This document shows positions 8,078 to 14,338 of a stretch of 34,789 nt of DNA, one piece after another. The notes beneath the pieces were generated by a model, which saw only the letters and a program-made list of their open reading frames with translations, was not told the origin of the DNA and ran no database searches. How positions within the stretch are numbered: the stretch's first letter is position 1; every line of letters begins with the position of its first letter. The stretch comes from Candidatus Zixiibacteriota bacterium (GTDB lineage: Bacteria; Zixibacteria; MSB-5A5; SM1-73), in NCBI GenBank assembly GCA_029933635.1, contig JAOZNS010000002.1, positions 1-34,789 on the forward strand. The letters are read 5' to 3'. The position numbers and the translations under genes were made by a program.

Positions 8078-8297
8078 CTGTGCTTTGAATCTGCTCTTTG
8101 TTTTCTTTCGTATCCTTTTTCACCATCGCTCCCACAAGAAGCGCAATCCCGACAATCACCAAAACCAAGGGCCACATGGTTCCAAAATCGGGAATGATGT
8201 CCAGATTTCCCAGAAGAAAGATTATTCCCAGACCTAAGGTAATCACCCCTCCGGTCACCATGCCATGGCGATTATCTTTTTTATCCTGATCGTTCAT
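8073..8297 (-). CDS. Small two-helix membrane protein, LiaI/LiaF-TM (DUF5668)-like
   Basis: A 74-residue protein with a charged N-terminus (MNDQDKKDNRHG), two hydrophobic segments (VTGGVITLGLGIIFLLGNL and MWPLVLVIVGIALLVGAMV) and a charged, Lys/Glu/Gln-rich tail. The pattern GxxLIxxGxxFLLxNL followed by a MWPLVLIxxGxxLL stretch is typical of the LiaI/LiaF transmembrane family, often linked to cell-envelope stress. A GGAGG site lies 5 bases before the ATG. It is transcribed alone and converges on the dockerin genes. No partner that would define its role is nearby. Confidence 0.75.
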   Translation of the reverse strand: MNDQDKKDNRHGMVTGGVITLGLGIIFLLGNLDIIPDFGTMWPLVLVIVGIALLVGAMVKKDTKENKEQIQSTE

Positions 8298-8712
8298 TGG
8301 CTCCTCCGTCTATAGCACATTTTCTTTACGCCAATATGTTGGTTTTTGTTCCAAAATCCCAACAAGAAATTAAAGCGGTATCTCAGTCATCGTCCGCCCT
8401 TGTAGGGATTATTTCAGATCGAGAATTCGACTGAATTTGATCTGGTTTTTCCAACAAACTTGATTGAAAAATCATATCTGCATGACCACACACCATTTCT
8501 ATATGTAAGAAATGAAAATCCTGTCTAAGCTCATCTACCCCGGTTGGATCCTTTAAAAACTACAAATCTAAGCTCAGTATTTTCTCAGCCAAACATAAGG
8601 TAGAATGTAAGCCCCGCTTTAAGTGATACAGCAGTGATCACGATGTGATCAGGAAGTAATTGCTTCTTTTCTTCCTCCCTTTACATTTTCTTCTAAAAAC
8701 AAAGGTGAACCT
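8298..8712. other. Intergenic region upstream of the sigma-like gene
   Basis: About 415 bases without a gene. Apart from the palindrome at 8635-8651 and a weak promoter candidate (TTGCTT at 8660-8665, 16 bases, TACATT at 8682-8687), I see no structure. A short GC-rich scrap near 8390-8405 (CCGCCCTTGTAGGG) resembles the dispersed repeats. Confidence 0.45.
8635..8651. promoter_or_regulatory. Operator-like palindrome upstream of the sigma-like gene
   Basis: TGATCAC-GAT-GTGATCA is a perfect inverted repeat with 7-base arms and a 3-base centre. It sits 8 bases before a possible -35 (8660) and 62 bases before the ATG at 8713. A dimeric helix-turn-helix or ribbon-helix-helix protein could bind it; the RHH protein at 9427 is one candidate. 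This is inference from symmetry and position only. Confidence 0.4.
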
Positions 8713-9309
8713 ATGAAGGATGAAAGGAAAGGCAGGCGTTTTGGCGATCAGCTTGTTGATCATTCCAGATGTTGCCTCTTCTATGGAAAAAAGAAAAGGG
8801 GGCGAATACGTTACCTCAACTGGGTAACAGAGTTTTATGGATGTTGGGATGAGAAGATTGAAGGAAAAATCCTCCCAAAAAATTCAGAAGACAATCTAAA
8901 GGAGAACCACTCACCCAGTCGGGAGGTAAGGGAAGCGGTGAAAAAGCTTCCTTCTGCAGAAAAACGGTTCATTGAGCTTTTCTATTTCGACTTCAAAACC
9001 TACCAACAGATAGCAATGATTTTAAAAAAGAAAATTTATAAATTGGAAAGAATTCATCAAAGGGCCTTGGGCAAGCTGAGAATTCTTCTGGCTGACTTCG
9101 TGAGAGAGCGTTTCAAATTGGATGTTCCTGAGAATACAGATTGCATCATCTGCAGAAGTCCTTTCAGAAAGGAATTGGATCAATTGATCAAAAATAAAAA
9201 GAAGGAGGAGACCTATGCACGCTTGATTAAACTTTTTAAACGAAAATATCAAATTGATATAAAAACCCCTCAGGTGATAATAGGGCACAAGAAAAAACAT
9301 ATGGTCTAA
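8713..9309 (+). CDS. Sigma-70 region 4-like HTH protein with C-terminal CxxC...HxxxH module
   Basis: A 198-residue basic protein with an AAGGTGA site before the ATG. Residues about 74-127 (VREAVKKLPSAEKRFIELFY ... YQQIAMILKKKIYKLERIHQRALGKLRILL) match sigma region 4: a short helix, then a helix-turn-helix whose first helix contains TYQQIA. No region 2 is visible. The C-terminal part holds C144-I-I-C147-R-S-P-F-R-K-E-L and ends GH192-KKK-H196-M. This C-x2-C ... H-x3-H arrangement around a helical hairpin recurs in small bacterial DNA-binding modules and probably holds zinc. So this looks like a transcription factor, not a full sigma factor. It is followed by an RHH gene 117 bases on. Its targets are unknown. 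Confidence 0.65.
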   Translation: MKDERKGRRFGDQLVDHSRCCLFYGKKKRGRIRYLNWVTEFYGCWDEKIEGKILPKNSEDNLKENHSPSREVREAVKKLPSAEKRFIELFYFDFKTYQQIAMILKKKIYKLERIHQRALGKLRILLADFVRERFKLDVPENTDCIICRSPFRKELDQLIKNKKKEETYARLIKLFKRKYQIDIKTPQVIIGHKKKHMV

Positions 9310-9426
9310 GTGACAGATCCCAGATCGTAGATAAAGTTTCCAGCCCGATCCCATAGAGGTGAGCAGTAGGGGAGACAAGATCCTGAATAATTGGACTCTT
9401 GAACCTTTAATTCCAAGGAGGTAAAA

Positions 9427-9714
9427 ATGACTGAACCCATCACCAGGCTTCGCGGCCAACACTGCTTGAACATCTTTGTCTCTTATCAGCTAAAAGAAAG
9501 GATTATGGAGCTGGCAGAAAAATATGACCGTACCATGGCAGATATGGTCAGAACTCTAATTAAGGTGGGCATTCCAGTTATGGAAGGGCTCACCGAAGCT
9601 GAGGAGAGAATACTCAGAGATTCCATCTCTCTGGCCAGAAAGTTGAGAAAAGTTCGGCAGATGAAAATCGAGGAGGAGGGCTATGAAAACGATCAGCTCA
9701 AAACAGAGCTGTGA
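9427..9714 (+). CDS. Ribbon-helix-helix (CopG/Arc-like) DNA-binding protein
   Basis: A 95-residue protein with a very strong AAGGAGG site 5 bases before the ATG. Residues 12-52 fit the RHH fold: a strand (HCLNIFVSYQ), a helix (LKERIMELAEKYD), a turn, and a second helix (MADMVRTLIKVGIPVME). The C-terminal half is a charged, probably coiled helix (EAEERILRDSISLARKLRKVRQ). Such proteins bind operators as dimers, often autoregulating or acting as antitoxins. No toxin-like ORF adjoins it, so a general repressor role is more likely. It lies between the sigma-like gene and the c-di-AMP riboswitch operon, which has its own promoter 70 bases downstream. Confidence 0.7.
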   Translation: MTEPITRLRGQHCLNIFVSYQLKERIMELAEKYDRTMADMVRTLIKVGIPVMEGLTEAEERILRDSISLARKLRKVRQMKIEEEGYENDQLKTEL

Positions 9715-9783
9715 AAAAAAATTACACGCAGGCAGGTCTTCCAGCCCGGCAAGTCAAGTTTCTCGAAAGCCTTCAAATAATTA

Positions 9784-9812
9784 TTGACAAATTATAGTAG
9801 CTTTTGTATAAT
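9784..9812 (+). promoter_or_regulatory. Consensus sigma-70 promoter of the c-di-AMP riboswitch operon
   Basis: TTGACA (9784-9789), a 17-base spacer and TATAAT (9807-9812) match the consensus at all 12 positions. Transcription would begin near 9818-9820, just before the riboswitch aptamer. A promoter this strong fits a gene whose output is set mainly by premature termination. Confidence 0.9.
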
Positions 9813-9828
9813 TGCGATCAATATAAGA

Positions 9829-9964
9829 GACGGTCGCCTAATCCCTTTTGGACCGAATGGTGCTGGAGGGAGCGGAGGACCCAAAGATCTTTGGGGCGAA
9901 TCTCCCTTAACGGGAGTAGGGTTAGCTCTTAATCCGAGCCCGACAGCTAACTTCGTAGGCGTGA
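9829..9964 (+). promoter_or_regulatory. Cyclic di-AMP riboswitch (ydaO/yuaA class)
   Basis: The aptamer is closed by CGCCTA (9835-9840) pairing with TAGGCG (9956-9961). Between them lie conserved ydaO elements in the right order: CGCCTAATCCC, GGACCCAAAGATCTTTGGGG, GCGAATCTCCC, GTAGGGTTAGCTC, and the hallmark AATCCGAGCCCGACAGCTAA (9931-9950). In this class c-di-AMP binding promotes termination, switching off potassium or osmolyte transport and cell-wall genes. The terminator at 10008-10040 and the permease/RCK genes downstream fit. A 65-codon frame crossing it is spurious. Confidence 0.93.
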
Positions 9965-10007
9965 AGAGAGGAACATCTTAACGGATGATTGATCCGTAGA
10001 CTATAAT

Positions 10008-10040
10008 AAGACCAAGGTTCCCTCTGGTCTTTTTTATTTT
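10008..10040 (+). terminator. Riboswitch expression-platform terminator
   Basis: AAGACCA (10008-10014) pairs with TGGTCTT (10025-10031), with AGG/CCT extending the stem, followed by a run of T residues to 10040. It stands 44 bases after the aptamer and 21 bases before the permease ATG. A separate hairpin (ACGGAT...ATCCGT, 9981-9997) lies between aptamer and terminator. High c-di-AMP should favour this terminator (class behaviour). Confidence 0.85.
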
Positions 10041-10060
10041 GAGGGAAGGGAAAATCTGCC

Positions 10061-11677
10061 ATGAAAAATAAGATAAAAACTGGTTTGGGGCCGAATTTGG
10101 ATCCTTCCGAACGGAGAAAGTCCCCGGGATCTGTAGGACCTGAACTTAGAAGGGATGTCTCTGTGTGGGGCTCTTATATGTGGGGTTTTGCGGATGTGGG
10201 AGCAGACACCTTCGTCGCCCTGGGATTGGTCATGGCATATGCTCAGGGAGCAACTAGTTTGGTCTTCGCCCTGGCAGGCATTGTATACATAATGATTGGG
10301 TTTGCTTACACCGAACTTGCCTCCGCATATCCGGTGGCAGGAGGAGGACCGTATTTCTGCCTGCGAGGCTTGGGGGATTTCTGGGGGTTTGTGGCTGGCT
10401 CAGCCCTGCTTTTGGATTACACCATAGATATCGCTCTTTTCGCCACCGCCTCCTCCGGGTATCTTAATTTCTTCATGCCTTTTGTGATCGGTCGGAGCAT
10501 AGAAAGCTTCATCACCGATATAGGACCCTTTCACGGTGTAAATCCAGTATGGTGTGTGGAAACGTTGGTCTTGATCGGAATTCTAATCTGGTTGAACGTA
10601 AGAGGAATAAGAGAGTCTTCTTTTCTAAACGAAGTCATCGGCGTATTAGTAATCTTAACCGAGTCAGCACTGGTCATCATAGGCTTCCTCTTTGCCTGGA
10701 GACCCGAGCTTTTGGCTCACCAATGGAACACCCAATTCCCCTCCCCGAACAATTTCATGTATGGTTCCTCCATCGCCATAATCTCCTTTGTCGGACTGGA
10801 ATCGATTTCACAGGCGGCTCAAGAAACTCGACGTCCTGCCACCATCATTCCGCGAACCTCCCTGACTCTGATATTCACCGTTTTCATCTTTGCGGTGGCG
10901 TTTTCTACTTTAGGGTTGGGGGTGCTTCCTTGGCAAGATTTTGCCAAAAGCATGGACAATCCAGTTGCTATCTTAGCTCATGCGCTTCCCTTTATTGGAT
11001 TCGTGGCCGGACCTTTTGCCGCTGGACTTGGAGCATTGATTTTGTTCATCTCAGCCAACACCGGCGTGATGGGGGCTTCTCGCCTGACCTACTCTTTAAG
11101 CCAGTTCAAAATCATCAGTTCCTGGTTTGATAAGGTTCATCCCTCCTATCGCACACCCATCCGCACCATTTTAGTTTTCTCCGCCATCGGTGTGATCGAA
11201 ACCATACTCTCGTTTCTCACCCCTTCCGCCATGGACACTTTGGGAAATATGTATGCCTTTGGAGCCACCTTGGGCTACACCATGGTGTTTATAGCACTGA
11301 TAAAACTGAGGTTCTCCGATCCCTATTCTCCTCGCCCTTACAAGGTACCGGTCAATCTGAACATAAGATATAAGGGGAAAAAGGTCAGCCTCCCCATAAT
11401 CGGAATAATTGGAACTTTGGGAGTGGCAACCATTTTATTTGAGGTGGTATGGACTCATTCCATAGGAAGAATTGCAGGTCCAGCTTGGATCATCTTTTGT
11501 TTCATATATTATGCCTGGTACAGGAGAAGACAAAAACTTCCAATTTTCAGAAGCGCCAAACACGATTGGGAGAAGGAACAGATAAACGTTTTGACCTCAG
11601 CTGAAGAATTTGACCTTTTAGAACAATATAAATTAGCCTTAGCAGAAAGGGATAAAAAGAGAGTGGAGTTGAAATGA
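10061..11677 (+). CDS. APC-superfamily permease, KimA-like (potassium or amino acid uptake candidate)
   Basis: A 538-residue membrane protein with about 12 hydrophobic helices. The first helices carry GSYMWGFADVGADTFVALG and the conserved YPVAGGGPY motif of APC transporters, then GSALLLDYTIDIALFATASS, which aligns in position with the GGALLVDYVLTVAVS stretch of KimA-type potassium importers. The C-terminal ~50 residues are charged and cytoplasmic; there is no USP domain on this chain, whereas Bacillus KimA carries one. Control by a c-di-AMP riboswitch, USP and RCK genes downstream all favour potassium or osmolyte uptake; amino acid transport is the alternative. It overlaps the next gene by 4 bases (ATGA), so they are translationally coupled. 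The gene has an AGGGAAGGG ribosome site. Confidence 0.85.
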   Translation: MKNKIKTGLGPNLDPSERRKSPGSVGPELRRDVSVWGSYMWGFADVGADTFVALGLVMAYAQGATSLVFALAGIVYIMIGFAYTELASAYPVAGGGPYFCLRGLGDFWGFVAGSALLLDYTIDIALFATASSGYLNFFMPFVIGRSIESFITDIGPFHGVNPVWCVETLVLIGILIWLNVRGIRESSFLNEVIGVLVILTESALVIIGFLFAWRPELLAHQWNTQFPSPNNFMYGSSIAIISFVGLESISQAAQETRRPATIIPRTSLTLIFTVFIFAVAFSTLGLGVLPWQDFAKSMDNPVAILAHALPFIGFVAGPFAAGLGALILFISANTGVMGASRLTYSLSQFKIISSWFDKVHPSYRTPIRTILVFSAIGVIETILSFLTPSAMDTLGNMYAFGATLGYTMVFIALIKLRFSDPYSPRPYKVPVNLNIRYKGKKVSLPIIGIIGTLGVATILFEVVWTHSIGRIAGPAWIIFCFIYYAWYRRRQKLPIFRSAKHDWEKEQINVLTSAEEFDLLEQYKLALAERDKKRVELK

Positions 11678-11922
11678 CCTTTTTCAGATCAGATCAGTCC
11701 ATCTCTCCTACGCCGGATAAACTATCCCGAACCGACTATTTTCAGATCCTTACCAGTGTTTTGATGGTGATCTTAGGTATAACGATTCTATTTGGTTCGT
11801 TACGGGAAAATATCATGCTGATGCCTCTGTTCGTAGGCGGAGGATTTTTAGCTTTGGGTCTCTACAGGTTGAATTTCGTTATTAAGTATTTTAAGGGAAA
11901 ACGAAAATGCAACCACAGGTAA
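11674..11922 (+). CDS. Small two-helix membrane protein of the riboswitch operon
   Basis: An 82-residue protein whose ATG overlaps the permease stop (ATGA). Two hydrophobic segments, YFQILTSVLMVILGITILFG and MLMPLFVGGGFLALGLYRL, follow a 20-residue polar start; the tail is strongly basic (KYFKGKRKCNHR). No family was recognised. The tight coupling on both sides (4-base overlap before, 16-base overlap after) suggests it works in fixed ratio with the permease and the USP protein, perhaps as an accessory subunit. That role is inference from position alone. Confidence 0.75.
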   Translation: MTFFRSDQSISPTPDKLSRTDYFQILTSVLMVILGITILFGSLRENIMLMPLFVGGGFLALGLYRLNFVIKYFKGKRKCNHR

Positions 11923-12464
11923 CTTTTCTTGGGGCTCTGCTAGCTGGATTGTTTACCATCTCCTTAGGGGGATTATTGTGGTGGATGCTTCATCCTCCCA
12001 AACAAATTCAATCGGCGGTGGCGAAAGCTCGGCATGCAGTGGGAGCTTTCAAGCGAATCTTGGTTCCCACATCCGGGGTGTCCTATTCGGAGAAAGCTAT
12101 CGAATTAGCTTGCCGATTGGGAGTAGAACAAAAGGCGGAGATCCTCTTAACATACGTTTTGGAGATTCCGAGAACTCTTCCCTTAAATGCTCCCATTCCC
12201 CAAGCAGAAAAGGAAGCACAGGAAGCTTTAAATAGAGGAAAGGAGATCGTGGAACTGCATCGTTTAACTCCCATACTTAGGCTGGAAAGAGCAAGAGAAG
12301 CAGGAGAGGGAATCGTTAAGATTGCCAGAGATAATGACGTAGATGTTATAGTCTTAGGAATGCGCCCCACCTGGCGAGGAAGTCAAACTGGATGGGGAAA
12401 GACCACCGACCTGCTTTTACGAAAAGCTCCCTGCGAGGTGGTTATAGACAAATTGCCGGAATAG
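11907..12464 (+). CDS. Membrane-anchored universal stress (UspA-family) protein
   Basis: A 185-residue protein with one N-terminal transmembrane helix (FLGALLAGLFTISLGGLLWWML, residues 7-28), a short linker and a UspA domain from about residue 48. The domain opens with FKRILVPTSGVSYSEKAIELA and ends DVIVLGMR ... LLLRKAPCEVVI. The usual ATP loop G-x2-G-x9-G-(S/T) is altered (GMRP... GKTT), so nucleotide binding may differ. It overlaps the preceding gene by 16 bases. KimA-type permeases carry a USP-like domain fused to their C-terminus; here the domain sits on its own membrane-tethered chain in the same operon, and may do the same regulatory job. Binding of ATP or c-di-AMP is untested. Confidence 0.85.
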   Translation: MQPQVTFLGALLAGLFTISLGGLLWWMLHPPKQIQSAVAKARHAVGAFKRILVPTSGVSYSEKAIELACRLGVEQKAEILLTYVLEIPRTLPLNAPIPQAEKEAQEALNRGKEIVELHRLTPILRLERAREAGEGIVKIARDNDVDVIVLGMRPTWRGSQTGWGKTTDLLLRKAPCEVVIDKLPE

Positions 12465-12560
12465 TCAACAGATTTATGCAGGAGTCTTTTGAAAAAATGA
12501 AGCAAAGGGTCGAATAAAGGTGTCCACCTTACCAAAAGTCAATAGTTCACATCTCGGTAA

Positions 12561-12579
12561 GCAGGGGTTCCAGCCCTGC
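12561..12579. repeat. Short palindromic repeat with TTCCAGCCC core
   Basis: GCAGGG (12561-12566) and CCCTGC (12574-12579) flank a loop containing TTCCAG. The core TTCCAGCCC also occurs near 9339 and 9730, and in reverse at 26509-26518, marking a dispersed family. It lies between the USP and the first RCK gene. Confidence 0.55.
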
Positions 12580-12626
12580 CCCATGGATCCCGGGACAAAG
12601 GAAGCTTTTCAGGGATTTCATGCAAA

Positions 12627-12661
12627 TAAGGCAGGGACAGATCATGATCCGCCCTACCTTA
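12627..12661. repeat. Imperfect palindromic repeat with GATCATGATC core
   Basis: A 35-base near-palindrome has outer arms TAAGG/CCTTA, inner arms GGG/CCC and a perfect centre GATCATGATC. The same centre and flanking G/C arms recur as a perfect palindrome at 14119-14146. It is 37 bases upstream of the first RCK gene and could be transcribed as a hairpin. Confidence 0.6.
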
Positions 12662-12697
12662 TCCGTTTACTCCATTATTAACCTTAAAGGAGAATTT

Positions 12698-13099
12698 ATG
12701 AAAGTAGTGATATTAGGATGCAGTCGGGTGGGGGCAATGTTAGCCACACAAATGGCTAAAAATGGAAATGACGTGACGGTGATTGATTCTAAGGAAAGCT
12801 CATTTGTCAGGCTTCCTAAAGATGTAAAAATAAAAAAAGTATTAGGGATGGGAGTGGAAGAGGATACATTGAGGGGAGCAGAGATAGAAAAAGCAGACGT
12901 CTTTTTGGCTTTGACTAACAGTGACAATACCAACATCACGGCTTCTCAGATGGTAAAACAGAAATTTAAGATCGCAAAGGTGGCAAGTCGGGTATATGAC
13001 CCTCAAAGAGCCAAGGCTTTTCAGGAACTGGGACTTGATGTAATCTGCCCTACTGTAATGACGGTGGAGAAATTCTTAGAATTTTTGAAATCTAAATAG
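12698..13099 (+). CDS. TrkA-N (RCK N-terminal domain) protein, single-domain
   Basis: A 133-residue protein starting MKVVILGCSRVGAMLATQM at the ATG at 12698, which has an AAAGGAG site; a frame open back to 12620 was rejected. It is a Rossmann domain with a GxSxxG variant of the nucleotide loop and an acidic residue ending strand 2 (VTVIDSKE). GMGVEEDTLRGAEIEKADVFLALTNSDNTNI follows, the typical TrkA-N pattern that reads NAD(H) or ATP to gate potassium channels. It stops after the RCK N domain, with no TrkA-C domain. It follows the USP gene by 233 bases and may still belong to the riboswitch operon. No TrkH/KtrB pore gene is visible, so its partner is unknown; the riboswitch permease is one candidate. 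Confidence 0.88.
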   Translation: MKVVILGCSRVGAMLATQMAKNGNDVTVIDSKESSFVRLPKDVKIKKVLGMGVEEDTLRGAEIEKADVFLALTNSDNTNITASQMVKQKFKIAKVASRVYDPQRAKAFQELGLDVICPTVMTVEKFLEFLKSK

Positions 13100-13154
13100 A
13101 TTTAATCTTTGTAGCTTATAAGCGAGGTGGAATCCAAAGAATTGTCCAAGCTTT

Positions 13155-13233
13155 TCCGCAGGAGCAAAGGACTTGATCCATTCCCTTTTTCACCCTCTTC
13201 TTTTGTGAAAAATCCAAATTTGGCTCCTGCGGA
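13155..13233. repeat. Inverted repeat between the two RCK genes
   Basis: TCCGCAGGAGCAAA (13155-13168) is matched by TTTGGCTCCTGCGGA (13219-13233), complementary apart from one extra C, with about 50 bases between. A second, perfect hairpin (TTTTGGG-TTTG-CCCAAAA, 13269-13286) lies just before the next gene. Neither has a T run, so they are not clear terminators. They may be RNA-processing hairpins or a small degenerate insertion. Confidence 0.55.
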
Positions 13234-13316
13234 GAGGTGAAGCGAAAAACAGAACACTCAGACAAACCTTTTGGGTTTGCCCAAAACCTGTAAAAATTGC
13301 ATAAGAGGTTGATCTC

Positions 13317-13979
13317 ATGTATATTATTATCGTAGGTGGCGGAGACTTAGGTCTCTCCCTTACCAGACTCCTTCAGGAAGAAGGGCACGAGGTGGTTCTG
13401 GTGGAGAAAGACCCAGCGCGCTATGCCAAGCTTTCAGATGAGATGGGAGAAGCGGTGATAATGGGAGATGGCGCAGAGCTGGGAACCCTTCTGGATATGG
13501 GGGCTAACCGGGCAGACGTTCTGGTGGCGGTGACCGGCACAGATCAGGACAATCTGGTCATATGTCAGTTAGCTAAACTCATCTATCTCATCCCCAGAAC
13601 CATTGCCAAGGTGAACGATCCCAGAAATGAGGAGCTTTTCTCATCGTTGGGCGTGGATGCAACCGTGTCCAGCACCAAGATCATCGCTTCCTTGATCGAA
13701 GAGAAGATAGATGCTGGCATGGCTATACCTCTTCTGGCATTTAAAGAGGGTGGGGTGGAGATATTCAAAACCCAGCTTTCCAAAGAATCATCTTTGATAA
13801 ACAAAAAGATTTCCAAGCTTAAACTGCCCAAGGATTGTATAATCATCGCAGGCTTGAGAGAAAATAAGGTGATAATTCCCAAAGGCGATACCGTCTTTCG
13901 TGAAGGTGACACGATCATTATTTTGATAAAAAAGGAAGGAAAGGAAGCATTCAAACGCCTCTTTCTGGAAGCTGTGTAA
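13317..13979 (+). CDS. TrkA-type potassium transport regulator (RCK N + RCK C)
   Basis: A 220-residue protein of KtrA/single-unit TrkA size. It begins MYIIIVGGGDLGLSL (GxGxxG loop) with VVLVEKDP (acid at the end of strand 2), then GDGAELGTLLDMGANRADVLVAVTGTDQDNLVICQLAK, all RCK N-domain features. From about residue 140 a TrkA-C domain follows (GGVEIFKTQLSKESSLINKKISKLKLPKDCIIIAGLRENKVIIPKGDTVFREGDTIIILI). RCK C domains bind c-di-AMP in several KtrA proteins, which would match the riboswitch upstream. It lies 217 bases after the single-domain RCK gene. The two may form mixed rings; no pore gene (TrkH/KtrB) is adjacent. Confidence 0.92.
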   Translation: MYIIIVGGGDLGLSLTRLLQEEGHEVVLVEKDPARYAKLSDEMGEAVIMGDGAELGTLLDMGANRADVLVAVTGTDQDNLVICQLAKLIYLIPRTIAKVNDPRNEELFSSLGVDATVSSTKIIASLIEEKIDAGMAIPLLAFKEGGVEIFKTQLSKESSLINKKISKLKLPKDCIIIAGLRENKVIIPKGDTVFREGDTIIILIKKEGKEAFKRLFLEAV

Positions 13980-13991
13980 ATAAAGGATCTC

Positions 13992-14084
13992 GTAGGGACA
14001 GCCTCATTTGTCATTTGACTCAAATGAGAGTCAACTGACCTTGTGGCCGTCCACAACTCGAACAGGGACACGCACTGTCCCTAC
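13992..14084. repeat. 93-base element bounded by 10-base inverted repeats
   Basis: GTAGGGACAG (13992-14001) and CTGTCCCTAC (14075-14084) are perfect complements bounding the unit. Inside are a hairpin CTCATTTG...CAAATGAG (14003-14028) and a terminal hairpin GGGACA...TGTCCC. The outer sequence resembles the GTAGGGGCAG end of the neighbouring palindrome at 14119. It looks like a paired REP (BIME-like) or tiny MITE-like unit. Confidence 0.6.
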
Positions 14085-14118
14085 ATATTTCCGGCTCAGA
14101 CAATTTTTTGCCAAGCTT

Positions 14119-14146
14119 GTAGGGGCAGATCATGATCTGCCCCTAC
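14119..14146. repeat. Perfect 28-base palindrome (REP-like)
   Basis: The first 14 bases GTAGGGGCAGATCA are followed directly by their exact complement. A degenerate copy lies at 12627-12661. It has no loop and no T run, so it is a repeat or protein-binding site, not a terminator. It stands in the gene-free stretch after the second RCK gene. Confidence 0.7.
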
Positions 14147-14197
14147 CTTTAAGAATTCCCATGGCGGTCCTTAGGAGATGTTTTACTTACGAAATAG

Positions 14198-14234
14198 CCC
14201 CCTCACCTATCCCTCTCCCCGGTGGGGAGAGGAA
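14198..14234. repeat. Dispersed CCCTCACC/CTCTCCCC-type palindromic repeat
   Basis: CCTCTCCCC (14212-14220) and GGGGAGAGG (14224-14232) form a 9-base stem with a 3-base loop, preceded by CCCCCTCACCTAT. Very similar units, often mis-translated as SPLTPTLSP-like peptides, are scattered through many bacterial genomes. Between here and 14338 nothing else is evident except a short hairpin ACGCC-TAAG-GGCGT (14298-14311). Confidence 0.6.
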
Positions 14235-14338
14235 ATGGATAATGGGGGGCTGTTGCCGAAGTCAGGTTGTTGGGCTAACTATGCCTATCGGTTTAAACGC
14301 CTAAGGGCGTATGATGTGACAAATCAGGGATCGATGCA

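Noticed and set aside
9784..9981. A 65-codon plus-strand frame
   Set aside because: It lies over the promoter and c-di-AMP riboswitch, whose conserved RNA elements explain the sequence; no ribosome site or family.
10549..11130. A 193-codon plus-strand frame inside the permease
   Set aside because: It is an out-of-frame reading of transmembrane segments; the permease frame carries all APC motifs.
13195..13225. TTTTGTGAAAAATCC as another Rex-like site
   Set aside because: Only one arm fits; the second half does not resemble TTCACAA.
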